Assembly: GCA_041653315.1 (NCBI GenBank) | Contig: JBAZFO010000005.1 | Location: 3,067 to 45,660, forward strand | Direction of reading: 5' to 3' | Source: Candidatus Micrarchaeia archaeon | GTDB taxonomy: Archaea; Micrarchaeota; Micrarchaeia; Anstonellales; JAHKLY01 | DNA length: 42,594 bases | Shown here: one piece after another, positions 1-6,792 of the stretch | Layout of the letters: every line of letters starts with the position of its first letter | Position numbering within the stretch: position 1 is the first letter of the stretch | Notes under the pieces: model-generated | What the model saw: only the letters and a program-made list of their open reading frames with translations | Database searches by the model: none | Told to the model about the DNA's origin: nothing | Made by a program: the position numbers and the translations under genes

Positions 1-445
1 AGGCGTTAAAAAGACTGTCAACATCTGGATAGTCAGTCCGTACAATGTCGGCACATTGCTTTAGGGCTTTAGTTCTTGCCGCATACGCCGCATCCGCCGC
101 CGCATCCGCCGCCGCATCCGCCGCCGCTCGGACATCTGTTATGGTGATTCTGCCGATATTAGAAGCCCAATTTTCTGTGGTTATTATACATTTTTCGACA
201 ACATCTTTATTTTTACCGGCATACGGCAAAGCTAATCTGGCGCATTTGCAGGCTGTCAGAACAAGTTTTTTTCTTTTTTCTAATTCAGGTTCACCGGATA
301 ATTTGCCGACAAGCCATAGCATCCAATCGCCGCGCTCGCATTTATCCCACAATTCCTGCGAAGTTTGATAATTATGAGCGTCTAAGACCACTTTTTCACA
401 CGCGCCGAGGTTTTTGATTTTTAAGATATAATCGTTGATTTTCAT
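1..445 (-). CDS. Ala-rich phage protein, Imm5-like candidate (runs off window start)
   Basis: The frame opens at ATG 445 (ATGA overlap with the upstream gene's stop) and is open for 148 codons to position 1. Joined to position 42594, the next codon is TAA, so the protein is probably 148 aa and complete on a circular genome. It has a Trp/Cys-containing N-terminal half (WDKCERGDWMLWLVGKLSGE) and a C-terminal tract of Ala-Ala-Ala-Asp repeats encoded by 12-bp GC-rich repeats at about 83-126, then an RTKALKQCADIVR-like tail. Similar Ala-rich phage proteins are sometimes annotated as putative immunity (Imm5-like) proteins. That label comes from recall and the function is unknown. Confidence 0.75.
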   Translation of the reverse strand, partial: MKINDYILKIKNLGACEKVVLDAHNYQTSQELWDKCERGDWMLWLVGKLSGEPELEKRKKLVLTACKCARLALPYAGKNKDVVEKCIITTENWASNIGRITITDVRAAADAAADAAADAAYAARTKALKQCADIVRTDYPDVDSLFNA

Positions 446-588
446 TTTTCGTTTTCCTTTTTTTTAAGTTCTAATTCTTTCCTTATGCTATCTACAATAG
501 ACTGCACAAGTTCAATATCTTGCATATCGTTTATGTCTATTGTTGCGCCCATTCTGTTCGGGCGATGTACTTTAAATTGAGCTATCAT
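442..588 (-). CDS. Small hypothetical protein, 48 aa
   Basis: It starts at ATG 588 (MIAQFKVHRPNRMGATIDIN...) and ends in a Lys/Glu-rich tail. Its TGA overlaps the ATG of the next leftward gene as ATGA, which suggests translational coupling. No family was recognised. Support comes from the tight operon fit and the absence of any competing frame. Confidence 0.6.
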   Translation of the reverse strand: MIAQFKVHRPNRMGATIDINDMQDIELVQSIVDSIRKELELKKKENEK

Positions 589-596
589 ATTTTTAC

Positions 597-704
597 TCAC
601 TTTCTTAAAATTGTTTTAACGACCTGAAAAAGTATTACAAAAACAGTTAAGGCCGCAAAAGCTATCCCGATAATAAACAATGGGTTATTTACCGTCTCGA
701 ACAT
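597..704 (-). CDS. Tiny one-TM membrane protein, 35 aa
   Basis: ATG 704 directly abuts the TAA of the upstream gene (TAA|ATG). The product begins MFETVNNPLFIIGIAFAALT, has one hydrophobic helix at about residues 8-28 and ends in a basic VKTILRK tail (N-out or N-in topology unclear). It is one of several tiny TM peptides in the leftward operon. The function is unknown; such peptides in phages can be lysis or inhibitory factors, but nothing here proves that. Confidence 0.5.
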   Translation of the reverse strand: MFETVNNPLFIIGIAFAALTVFVILFQVVKTILRK

Positions 705-1076
705 TTAGTCCTCACTTTCCGCCGAAGAGATTGCGGCTTGTACTTCTTTTAATTTTCCGGTAGCCGCAAGGCAATTCACAGTAGTTTCATCGGACAAAAG
801 AGATTTGAGGGTTGCCAGAAGTTCTGGCGCAGCCGCTATCAAGCGGGCATTGTCTAATTGTTCATTGTCTTTACGGCAAGGGCAATAGGCAAGATGGTCT
901 GTTTTGAATACAGGGTCTTGTTTTTCCGATAAAACTAATGCGCCTTGATTTTCAACTTTGTCTCCTATTTCTAAAATATCTTCTTTATCGAACCACCACA
1001 GCAAATGGCTATCAGTAACCAATACAACACCTTTTGGGTATTTAGTGGTTACGGTTCCAGACAGTTTATGTCCCAT
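705..1076 (-). CDS. Hypothetical phage protein with NARLIAAAPELLATLK motif
   Basis: I place the start at ATG 1076 because CAGGAG lies 8 nt upstream. The frame is open further up to a GTG/ATG near 1142/1139, which would add 22 residues without a comparable Shine-Dalgarno site. The 123-aa product has an N-terminal part that looks beta-rich (MGHKLSGTVTTKYPKG) and a C-terminal helix with the NARLIAAAPELL signature found in many small phage proteins of unknown function. It contains a Cys pair (CPC) near the middle. Confidence 0.65.
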   Translation of the reverse strand: MGHKLSGTVTTKYPKGVVLVTDSHLLWWFDKEDILEIGDKVENQGALVLSEKQDPVFKTDHLAYCPCRKDNEQLDNARLIAAAPELLATLKSLLSDETTVNCLAATGKLKEVQAAISSAESED

Positions 1077-1141
1077 TGTTGTTTCTCCTGTTATGCGTGT
1101 TCCTATGTGAACATCACTATATTTAATGTTATTTAGCATCA

Positions 1142-1300
1142 CTATACGCCTGCTTTCTTTGCTAAAACAGCGTCTCTTAACTTACTCAGTTCCGTATCTT
1201 GCCAAAATTCAACATCATTAAAAGCAATTTTAGCCATCAAAATAGCAAATTCAATATCAAAGCCATTGCGAACGCAGTATTTAGTTATAGCGTCTATCAT
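1142..1300 (-). CDS. Small hypothetical protein, 52 aa
   Basis: ATG 1300 is preceded by AAGGTG at good spacing. The product (MIDAITKYCVRNGFDIEFAI...LAKKAGV) looks alpha-helical. Its TAG stop lies 65 nt upstream of the favoured start of the next gene. No family was recognised. It lies just downstream of a terminator-like hairpin on the same strand, so readthrough or a weak local promoter would be needed for expression. Confidence 0.55.
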   Translation of the reverse strand: MIDAITKYCVRNGFDIEFAILMAKIAFNDVEFWQDTELSKLRDAVLAKKAGV

Positions 1301-1329
1301 TTTATCACCTTTTTTAAAATAAATCCCCT

Positions 1330-1364
1330 AAAAACCGCCTCCGGCCTACGCAGCCGAAAGCGGT
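1330..1364 (-). terminator. Terminator-like hairpin, leftward
   Basis: On the minus strand an outer arm ACCGC pairs with GCGGT and an inner CGGC with GCCG, followed by a short T run (TTTTTA). It lies just after the stop of the 1378-1596 gene and before the next start. It is probably a partial terminator that grades expression within the leftward block. The U tract is short. Confidence 0.5.
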
Positions 1365-1377
1365 AATTGAGGAAAAG

Positions 1378-1596
1378 TTATAGTTTAGCTTCAAATCCAA
1401 AAAATTCGCTATTAGCCCATTCGTGGCGGCCTTCAAATCCTAATTTTTCGGCTATAATAGCTTGACAAGGCCGGTAAGGATAATCGCTGGGCGGAAAATC
1501 CTGTTTTTCGTTTGCCCGCATACGTAAATGCTCTATTTGGCAAAGCAAGTCTTTTAAAACGCCTTGTGTTTCTGGAGATAAATTACAGGTTTTCAT
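1378..1596 (-). CDS. Hypothetical protein, 72 aa
   Basis: The product (MKTCNLSPETQGVLKDLLCQ...) has a helical N-terminus and a Tyr/Pro-rich middle (FPPSDYPYRPCQ). The start has GGGAAAG just upstream. No family was recognised. It is one of the series of small leftward genes between the control region and the circular junction, followed by a terminator-like hairpin. Confidence 0.6.
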   Translation of the reverse strand: MKTCNLSPETQGVLKDLLCQIEHLRMRANEKQDFPPSDYPYRPCQAIIAEKLGFEGRHEWANSEFFGFEAKL

Positions 1597-1642
1597 TTTA
1601 CTTTCCCTTCAAAATAGTTCTTGATTATTGGTTAAATATAGG

Positions 1643-1930
1643 TTAAGATTTTAAATTATAGTTGTTGTCCGCTTGTGCGATTTTGTCAGAAAGAGCAATA
1701 GAAATCAATTTTTTAGTGATAGAAAGCGGGGCTTTATTGAGTTTTTTTTCTTCTCTCTGTAATTCTTCTTCTTCGGCGGCGTTTCGATAATCCATAAGTA
1801 TTTCGGTTGGTGTATCTTGTCGATAATTTGCCAGTTCATCGGCTAATCGCCAGCCAGCGTTTTGACATATTAACAGTTTTATGCGTAATTTTTCAATTTC
1901 TTCGGCTATTTTAAGTAATTGATTTTTCAT
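1643..1930 (-). CDS. Charged helical (coiled-coil) hypothetical protein, 95 aa
   Basis: The product is almost wholly helical, with heptad-like Leu/Ile spacing over residues 1-35 (MKNQLLKIAEEIEKLRIKLL) and a Glu-rich AAEEEELQREEKK stretch. AAGGAG precedes the ATG at about 8 nt. It is probably a small cytoplasmic oligomeric protein. The function is unknown. Confidence 0.6.
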   Translation of the reverse strand: MKNQLLKIAEEIEKLRIKLLICQNAGWRLADELANYRQDTPTEILMDYRNAAEEEELQREEKKLNKAPLSITKKLISIALSDKIAQADNNYNLKS

Positions 1931-2008
1931 TGTTTTTACTCCTTAAAAAGTTAATAGTTTAGTATTTTATTCTATCCCGGCAATAAATCAGCGGGATAGT
2001 AGAAAAGG

Positions 2009-2260
2009 CTACTGCACCTTAAAGCCCCTTTTTATCTGTTTGAAGCAATCTGCGCCGATATTATACCATTTATCCGCTATTTCTTGCCCCGACTCCAACA
2101 TCGCAGGGTTTATGGGCTTAAAATGATATATGTCGCAAGTGTAATTGCCGATAAAATTGCTAAAATGTTGTAGGGTATAGTATTTTTTGCCTTTTGTAAT
2201 TTCAATTCCGCCGCAATTTGGATAATCAAAATTAACGTCCGAAAAAATAATGTTTTTCAT
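2009..2260 (-). CDS. Hypothetical protein, 83 aa
   Basis: The product (MKNIIFSDVNFDYPNCGGIE...) has a GGIEITKGKKYYTL segment that looks like a beta-hairpin. It resembles short phage proteins built from one beta-rich domain, but I cannot name the family. The start is supported by GGAGC upstream. A rightward consensus promoter lies just behind its start and points away from it. Confidence 0.6.
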   Translation of the reverse strand: MKNIIFSDVNFDYPNCGGIEITKGKKYYTLQHFSNFIGNYTCDIYHFKPINPAMLESGQEIADKWYNIGADCFKQIKRGFKVQ

Positions 2261-2294
2261 TGTTAAGCTCCATAAAAAAAGTTTAAATTTATTG

Positions 2295-2323
2295 TTGACA
2301 TTGATTATTTACTTTGTTATTAT
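2295..2323 (+). promoter_or_regulatory. Consensus sigma70-like promoter, rightward (antisense to leftward genes)
   Basis: TTGACA at 2295-2300, a 17-bp spacer and TATTAT at 2318-2323 match the sigma70 pattern closely. It points rightward, into the antisense strand of the leftward gene 2367-2618. No rightward gene follows until 3254, so it may make an antisense or long leader RNA. AT-rich DNA can produce such matches by chance. Confidence 0.5.
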
Positions 2324-2366
2324 CAGCGGTTGTATTAGTGCCGCTTATATTTGCTCTTTGATAAAA

Positions 2367-2618
2367 TTAGTAGTTATTTAGTTCCCATAAGTTTTTACCG
2401 GTATACTCTGCCCGCCTGTAAGGCTTTAAGATTAAAAAACCGAAACGCCCTAATATACGGGCGGTATTTGATTCTGCTATAGTGTAAACTTGATTAAATG
2501 CGGCGGAATCAGAATTATCCAAAGGACATATAAAGCGATACAAAAGGTCAATTTCTTCTTTGCTTATGGTATCGCAATCGCATTCGTCCGCCGGATTAGA
2601 TGTATAGTATTCAGACAT
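2367..2618 (-). CDS. Hypothetical protein, 83 aa; first gene of the leftward block
   Basis: The product (MSEYYTSNPADECDCDTISK...) has an acidic Cys-containing N-terminus (ECDCD) and a LYRFICPLDN segment. It is the gene nearest the divergent control region and so probably among the first transcribed leftward. No domain was recognised. A rightward promoter behind its 3' end would give antisense RNA to it. Confidence 0.6.
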   Translation of the reverse strand: MSEYYTSNPADECDCDTISKEEIDLLYRFICPLDNSDSAAFNQVYTIAESNTARILGRFGFLILKPYRRAEYTGKNLWELNNY

Positions 2619-2791
2619 TGTAAGTACTCCATAAAAAGGTTATTAAGTTTTAAATATCACTGATATACATAGCAAGTAATCGACCAAAGTTATGCCAGAG
2701 ATAATAAATAAATAAAATAAATTTACCAAAATCATAAATCTATACAAACAAAAGACTTATAATTATTATGGATAAAAAATAAAATAAAGTC

Positions 2792-2820
2792 TTGACAATA
2801 ATCAAATGTTAAGATAAGAT
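2792..2820 (+). promoter_or_regulatory. Consensus sigma70-like promoter, rightward
   Basis: TTGACA at 2792-2797, a 17-bp spacer and TAAGAT at 2815-2820 give a predicted start near 2827. The transcript would have a leader of about 425 nt before ATG 3254. It is the best candidate early rightward promoter. Confidence 0.55.
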
Positions 2821-3124
2821 GTTTATGTAGTGATATATCAACAATAGAACACAAAACAACCGCCGAAAAACGACAAAACAACATAAAGCTATTAAAATAA
2901 AGAGTTTAGATTATGGATATATCAGATTATACTATTGACGCAAAAAAACAACACACGTGGTAAAAAAGAAACATACAACGCAAAAACCATAAATCAAACA
3001 TAATTAAGCAAAAGTAAAAAACTAAACAAAAAACGCCATTATTAAGTAAATATATAACATACAAACGACAGATTATAACACATAAATCAAATATCAAACC
3101 CAACACCAGCTAAATAGCTTATAA

Positions 3125-3154
3125 TTGACTCAAATACAGGCTTAATGTTAACAT
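3125..3154 (+). promoter_or_regulatory. Weaker rightward promoter overlapping palindrome ATGTTAACAT
   Basis: TTGACT at 3125-3130 and TAACAT at 3149-3154 are spaced 18 bp apart. The -10 lies within the perfect 10-bp palindrome ATGTTAACAT (3145-3154), a plausible operator. It lies about 100 bp before ATG 3254. Confidence 0.3.
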
Positions 3155-3253
3155 ATCACAAACAAGACTATGTAAGAGCTAAATACACAAATCAAGCATA
3201 TTGATAAAATAATAAGGATTTTGGGCAAAATTAAATTTCAAGAAAGGGTTAAT

Positions 3254-3631
3254 ATGTATCAAAACAAGACAAGGCAGAGAGAAGCGAATAAACTGGCACA
3301 AGCTCGATTTAAAGCCAAAAAACAGGGTATTGTGAATAATCAGGTAATACCCGCCGAGATAAACGCGCCACAATCAAATATAGGCGTAGTTCTCGGTAAT
3401 ACCCTGCCAGTAATACCCTCCGAAGTAATACCTTTGGTAATACCCGATAGTAATACCTTGACCATTGATGATATTATCAAGATGCCGCTTGCACAAGCGA
3501 AGGCATTGCTGCGCAGCTGGGCGACAGGCACTGGCTCGGCATATCAATCAGTACTGGGCAACCTTGCTATTGATTATGACGTTGTCAATCATCACTATCC
3601 AATTACACATTTAATATCAAGACAGGTTTAA
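3254..3631 (+). CDS. Basic protein with internal iteron-like DNA repeats (candidate origin or regulatory gene)
   Basis: The start is ATG 3254 (AAAGGG 5 nt upstream), giving 125 aa. The N-terminus (MYQNKTRQREANKLAQARFK) is strongly basic and helical, like the N-termini of some phage DNA-binding proteins. The middle is Val-Ile-Pro rich because the DNA carries six copies of GTAATACC (3344, 3396, 3410, 3425, 3437, 3450). Four are read as Val-Ile-Pro and two in another frame as Asn-Thr, so the repeat is conserved as DNA rather than as peptide. A lambda-like origin inside a gene is possible. The function of the protein itself is not recognised. Confidence 0.55.
   Translation: MYQNKTRQREANKLAQARFKAKKQGIVNNQVIPAEINAPQSNIGVVLGNTLPVIPSEVIPLVIPDSNTLTIDDIIKMPLAQAKALLRSWATGTGSAYQSVLGNLAIDYDVVNHHYPITHLISRQV
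3344..3457 (+). repeat. Six direct copies of GTAATACC (iteron-like)
   Basis: Exact 8-mers start at 3344, 3396, 3410, 3425, 3437 and 3450. The last five are spaced 12-15 bp. They fall in two different reading frames of the host gene, which argues for selection on the DNA. They adjoin the AT-rich control region. This arrangement is seen in iteron origins and in clustered operator sites. Confidence 0.6.
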
Positions 3632-3836
3632 ATCAAAGGGCTAAATGTATCAAGACAAGGATAGATATAGCAGCAGAATCAATCGTGGATAGAATTAAAC
3701 ATATTGCAGATTCCGGCTATGGACTGGCGCGACCCCATACCCCCTCTTCTGTATGGAGTGGTAGGGGTGAGTATCTCCCATTCCCCACATTATTTCAAAT
3801 CCAGTACAGGACATTTCTTATCTTGAGATAATTATA
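3632..3836 (+). other. Gene-free interval with two adjacent hairpins and a truncated duplicate start
   Basis: At 3641 an ATG opens a 15-codon frame (MYQDKDRYSSRINRG) whose Shine-Dalgarno and first codons resemble the start of the 3254 gene, suggesting a partial duplication. Further on, CCATAC (3735-3740) pairs with GTATGG (3751-3756), and GGGTGAG (3765-3771) with CTCCC (3775-3779). These could end the upstream transcript or serve as binding sites. No longer gene is seen. Confidence 0.4.
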
Positions 3837-3866
3837 TTGACAATGAATTGGATAAGTGTATATTGT
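3837..3866 (+). promoter_or_regulatory. Promoter of the virion (late) block
   Basis: TTGACA at 3837-3842 is followed by TATTGT at 3861-3866 (18-bp spacer) or TATATT at 3859-3864 (16 bp). It lies about 40 bp before ATG 3909, the first gene of the uninterrupted rightward virion module. The leftward promoter near 40.9 kb shares the TTGACA/TATTGT pair. Confidence 0.55.
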
Positions 3867-3908
3867 ATATAGAAAAAAAATTTTTGGTTAAAATTTTGGA
3901 GACTTATT

Positions 3909-4409
3909 ATGAAATGGTTTTTGCACGAGATGTTTATTTTTTGGTTTTGGGTTGCCTTAATATATGTATCTTTGGTTGGTTTTGTGGATAACAGTCAGGT
4001 TAAGAGGAATTTTGACGAGAGTTGTATATATTATCATCCCACGATAAAGGACAGTTCTGCTGTTGATTGTAATGAGATGGTTTATGGCGGTACGAAATAT
4101 AGTCAGCGTTTTAGTGGTATGTTGACGAATGTGCAGATAAAGTTGGCTGGTACTGATACTGATTTGGGGGTTGATGTTTATATTGACCCTCCTGAGCTTG
4201 GCGAGGTTCAGGTTAATGAATTGTTGTTGGTTGCGTCATTTACTGGTTTGAGTTGTGTTACTGGATATTATGATTTAGTAATACCGAGTTTTGATGATGG
4301 TTCTAATGGTTTTGGCGGCAATAGGAAGTATGGCAATGTTTATATCGCCGTGGTTGATACGAATGACACTTTGACTACTGATTGTAAGATATGGGTATTA
4401 ACGGATTGA
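3909..4409 (+). CDS. Membrane-anchored hypothetical protein at the head of the virion block
   Basis: The 166-aa product has one N-terminal transmembrane helix or uncleaved signal anchor (residues about 8-27, rich in Phe/Trp/Val) and a beta-rich extracytoplasmic part with VDVYIDPPELGEVQV and Cys residues at about 38, 54, 137 and 161. Its end overlaps the small terminase candidate by 19 nt. No family was recognised. Its place just before the terminase is usual for small accessory genes. Confidence 0.65.
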   Translation: MKWFLHEMFIFWFWVALIYVSLVGFVDNSQVKRNFDESCIYYHPTIKDSSAVDCNEMVYGGTKYSQRFSGMLTNVQIKLAGTDTDLGVDVYIDPPELGEVQVNELLLVASFTGLSCVTGYYDLVIPSFDDGSNGFGGNRKYGNVYIAVVDTNDTLTTDCKIWVLTD

Positions 4410-4900
4410 AAAAGAAGAAAAAGACATACAAGCGAGCTTTGAAGGTAGTGTCTAATCCTATTTTTGGGAATGAGGAACACCGTCCCTCTTCGTTGCAGAT
4501 GCGATTTGCCGAGATATATCTTCGCCGGTTGGACTTGGGAGATGAGTTGGGAAGGGGCTTTGAGATAAACATACTTGAGAACGATTTAAAATGCAGGGGT
4601 CAGAACTGGTATAATTGGAATAGAGACCCAAGATTTGTTAAGTGGTTTTTGGCTTTAAAAGAAAATTTTAATGTTACCAGTGGTTTAAGCAATGTCCATA
4701 CTGCTACATATTCACACGCTTTAAAGGAAAGTCCTGCCGATAGGAAGTTATTTCTTGAGCGATTTGATAAGATGTATAAGCCGCAGACTGCACAGAGCGT
4801 TTCTTTTGTTGGTATGAGACCGGCAGATAATATAAACGAAGATAGTGTTAAGAATCAATCAGAAGAGTTTAGGAAACGTATTGAGAGTAAGGAAGTATGA
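4391..4900 (+). CDS. Terminase small subunit candidate
   Basis: The 169-aa protein starts with a Lys-rich stretch (MGINGLKKKKKTYKRALK) and contains a helical region with WYNWNRDPRFVKWF. It lies immediately upstream of the large terminase gene with an ATGA overlap at 4897-4900. Small terminases bind the packaging site and load the large subunit. The assignment rests mainly on position, size and basic N-terminus, because small terminase sequences diverge strongly. Confidence 0.55.
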   Translation: MGINGLKKKKKTYKRALKVVSNPIFGNEEHRPSSLQMRFAEIYLRRLDLGDELGRGFEINILENDLKCRGQNWYNWNRDPRFVKWFLALKENFNVTSGLSNVHTATYSHALKESPADRKLFLERFDKMYKPQTAQSVSFVGMRPADNINEDSVKNQSEEFRKRIESKEV

Positions 4901-5574
4901 TATATCCTCTCGAAAGCAATTTGAGACCTGTTGTTAGTGGTAAGGTATTCGATGCCTTGCTTAACGATGTCAATGCACAGAGGGTAGAATATATTCGTTG
5001 TCAGTCAGAGCCGTGGTATTGGCTTGTAAATTATGTCTTTACTAAGCGTAAGGACGAGAACGTTGAGAGTACGGAAGTTGAACGTTTTCCTGCTGATGAG
5101 TATTTGAGATATGTTTTCCATTTATGTTTTACAGAGAAGCACCTTGCCATTGACAAGAGTCGTCAAATGAGAATGACTTGGATTATGATGGCCTGCGGCC
5201 TTTGGTGGGCGCAATTTAGGAGTAATGAGGAAGTTATTTGTCAGACTAAGAAAGAGGACATAGCTGATTCGGAGTTGGTCAAGAGAGCGTTATTTATGTT
5301 TGAGAATCAACCTATATGGATGCGTCAGACTGTTTCGAGTGCATTTAATAAACTTAGTTTTCAAAATGGAAGTGTTATCAGGGGTATTCCGTCTGGCGGA
5401 GACCAGATAAGGTCTTATAATCCTACTCGATACTTTGGCGATGAATGTGGCTTTTTGGAAGGTGAATTTGAAGAATGTAAATCAGCGGCCTTAGCTTGCT
5501 GTAAAGATGTTAAATTATTTTCATCGGCACAGGCCGGTGAATGGGAACAATTTATAAATGACGTTGCAGCTTAA
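4897..5574 (+). CDS. terL: Terminase large subunit, ATPase part (split gene)
   Basis: The 225-aa product covers the ATPase half of a large terminase, the DNA-packaging motor. It has a Walker A-like KSRQMRMTW (87-95), Walker B YFGDE (179-183) and the coupling motif FSSA (208-211). It ends in TAA shortly after the last ATPase motif, where a normal large terminase continues into the nuclease. The Walker A lacks the usual Gly-Lys-Thr and reads RMT, a variant seen in some phage terminases. The nuclease half is encoded from 5821 in the same reading frame after a 76-codon ORF. Confidence 0.8.
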   Translation: MIYPLESNLRPVVSGKVFDALLNDVNAQRVEYIRCQSEPWYWLVNYVFTKRKDENVESTEVERFPADEYLRYVFHLCFTEKHLAIDKSRQMRMTWIMMACGLWWAQFRSNEEVICQTKKEDIADSELVKRALFMFENQPIWMRQTVSSAFNKLSFQNGSVIRGIPSGGDQIRSYNPTRYFGDECGFLEGEFEECKSAALACCKDVKLFSSAQAGEWEQFINDVAA

Positions 5575-5586
5575 GGGAAAGAGAAT

Positions 5587-5817
5587 ATGAATATAGATGA
5601 TAAAAAAGTAAAAAAACTATGGGGACATTGTTTTACCTGTTTTTATTGGGGCGAAAAGAAAAACACGTATCTAAATGAGAAAAGAGAATGTTTAAAATTG
5701 ACACGAGAATTACACAATGAAAATGGATTATTAGATTGTACCACTGGAGATGAAAGTGAGCCATTTATAACTACTGCGGAAAATTTTGTTTGTTTAAATT
5801 GGCTACCACGAAAATAG
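5587..5817 (+). CDS. Cys-rich small protein inserted between the terminase halves
   Basis: This is a 76-aa ORF with its own start context (AAGGGAAAGAGAAT before ATG). Cys residues at 15, 18, 35, 51 and 69 (CFTC...C...C...FVCLNW) suggest a metal-binding mini-protein. It lies in the same reading frame as both terminase parts, separated by TAA at 5572-5574 and TAG at 5815-5817. No endonuclease motif is visible, so it is not an obvious homing element or intein. It may be a structural linker protein or a cargo gene. Confidence 0.6.
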   Translation: MNIDDKKVKKLWGHCFTCFYWGEKKNTYLNEKRECLKLTRELHNENGLLDCTTGDESEPFITTAENFVCLNWLPRK

Positions 5818-5820
5818 AAA

Positions 5821-6792
5821 ATGCTTAATCTTAGTCCAAAATTTGAAACAGTAATGGAAGGTATGCAGGCAAGGCGACTTGCCAATGACTTTGCGCATCT
5901 TCGTATTCATTACACGGCAGACCCTTTAAAGAGGGGTGATTGGGCGGCAAGACAGTCTGTTCTTTATGGCGGTCTTGAAAGTCCTACTTGGCGCAGGGAA
6001 ATGGAGATTGACTATAACGCATTTTCAGGTCAGAGAATATGGCCGAGTTTGTGCAATTTCCACGATGCGCAGTACGATATGAAGAACTGGACGGTATATC
6101 GTGTAATTGACCAAGGCATACGTCATCCGACAGTATGTTTATGGATTGGTATAAATGCTAAAAAGGACAGGCACGTTTTTCGTGAGTATTATTCTACTGG
6201 TATGAGTATAGCTGAAAATTGCAGAAAAATACTTCGTATAGATTCCGGCGAGAACATAGCAGGTAGTTTTATAGACCCTGCTACGAGAAAGAGAAACGAA
6301 ATTGATTTAACTTCCATTGCGCAGGTATATGGAGAAAATGGAATAAATTGTAGTTTTGCTGATAATTCTTTTGCTGGGTATGATACTGTAAGCCAAATGC
6401 TTTTATCTGCGCTGGCAAGGAAATCTCTTGACGGTATGAAAATACCGTTTATTGATAATCTTAAACCTACGAAAGAACAGTTGTATATGCTGGCAGAAAA
6501 ACCTGCATTGACTTTCGATTTGAGATTTACTCCTAAGTGTTGGACTGAAATGTGCGGATTAAGATGGAGGCAGTCTAAAGTTGACCCTACGCAGAAATCG
6601 CAGGCCGAAACCGCAGTTGACGTATTTGACGACGGGCCAGACTGCGTAAGATATGGTTGCCAGAGCTATCTTGGTTTTAAGGGTGGTTCTGCCAAAAAGA
6701 ATTTAACTATTGCTGAAATTATGAGAATGCACCGTGAGATAAAAGAGCAATACAATATGAATGAAAAACGACTACGGAGAGCTTATGTCTGA
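5821..6792 (+). CDS. terL: Terminase large subunit, nuclease part (split gene)
   Basis: The 323-aa product is the RNase H-like nuclease domain that cuts concatemeric phage DNA. Candidate metal-binding acidic residues are D97 (YRVIDQG), D152 (GSFIDPATRKR) and D270/D271/D274 (VFDDGPDCVRYG), the last matching the terminal Asp-rich motif of large terminases. It starts at ATG 5821, three bases after the stop of the Cys-rich ORF, with no strong Shine-Dalgarno site, so translation may depend on coupling. The end overlaps the portal gene. Confidence 0.8.
   Translation: MLNLSPKFETVMEGMQARRLANDFAHLRIHYTADPLKRGDWAARQSVLYGGLESPTWRREMEIDYNAFSGQRIWPSLCNFHDAQYDMKNWTVYRVIDQGIRHPTVCLWIGINAKKDRHVFREYYSTGMSIAENCRKILRIDSGENIAGSFIDPATRKRNEIDLTSIAQVYGENGINCSFADNSFAGYDTVSQMLLSALARKSLDGMKIPFIDNLKPTKEQLYMLAEKPALTFDLRFTPKCWTEMCGLRWRQSKVDPTQKSQAETAVDVFDDGPDCVRYGCQSYLGFKGGSAKKNLTIAEIMRMHREIKEQYNMNEKRLRRAYV

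Larger units (their letters stand above)
2619..3253. promoter_or_regulatory. AT-rich divergent control region
   Basis: This 635-bp stretch holds no convincing gene. It is far more AT-rich than its surroundings, with many A-runs, and separates the leftward from the rightward block. It carries at least one strong rightward promoter (2792-2820), a weaker one overlapping a 10-bp palindrome (3125-3154), and presumably the leftward promoter, for which I found no clear consensus. Directly to its right lies the 8-bp repeat cluster, so it could also be the unwinding element of an origin. Confidence 0.55.

Noticed and set aside
45..368. Plus-strand frame with Ala/Ser repeats
   Set aside because: It is the complement of the AAAD repeat in the minus-strand gene 1-445, which has a proper start overlap and a stop across the circular junction.
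2913..2963. 16-codon frame in the AT-rich region (MDISDYTIDAKKQHTW)
   Set aside because: There is no Shine-Dalgarno, no neighbour coupling and it is too short to support.
3179..3373. Minus-strand hydrophobic frame opposite the 3254 gene
   Set aside because: It lacks a start context and lies across the promoter and the 5' half of the better supported plus-strand gene.
5572..5823. Recoding (readthrough of TAA and TAG) to give one terminase
   Set aside because: Two different stops would need suppression, the intervening ORF has its own start, and no suppressor tRNA is seen. Kept as a split gene.
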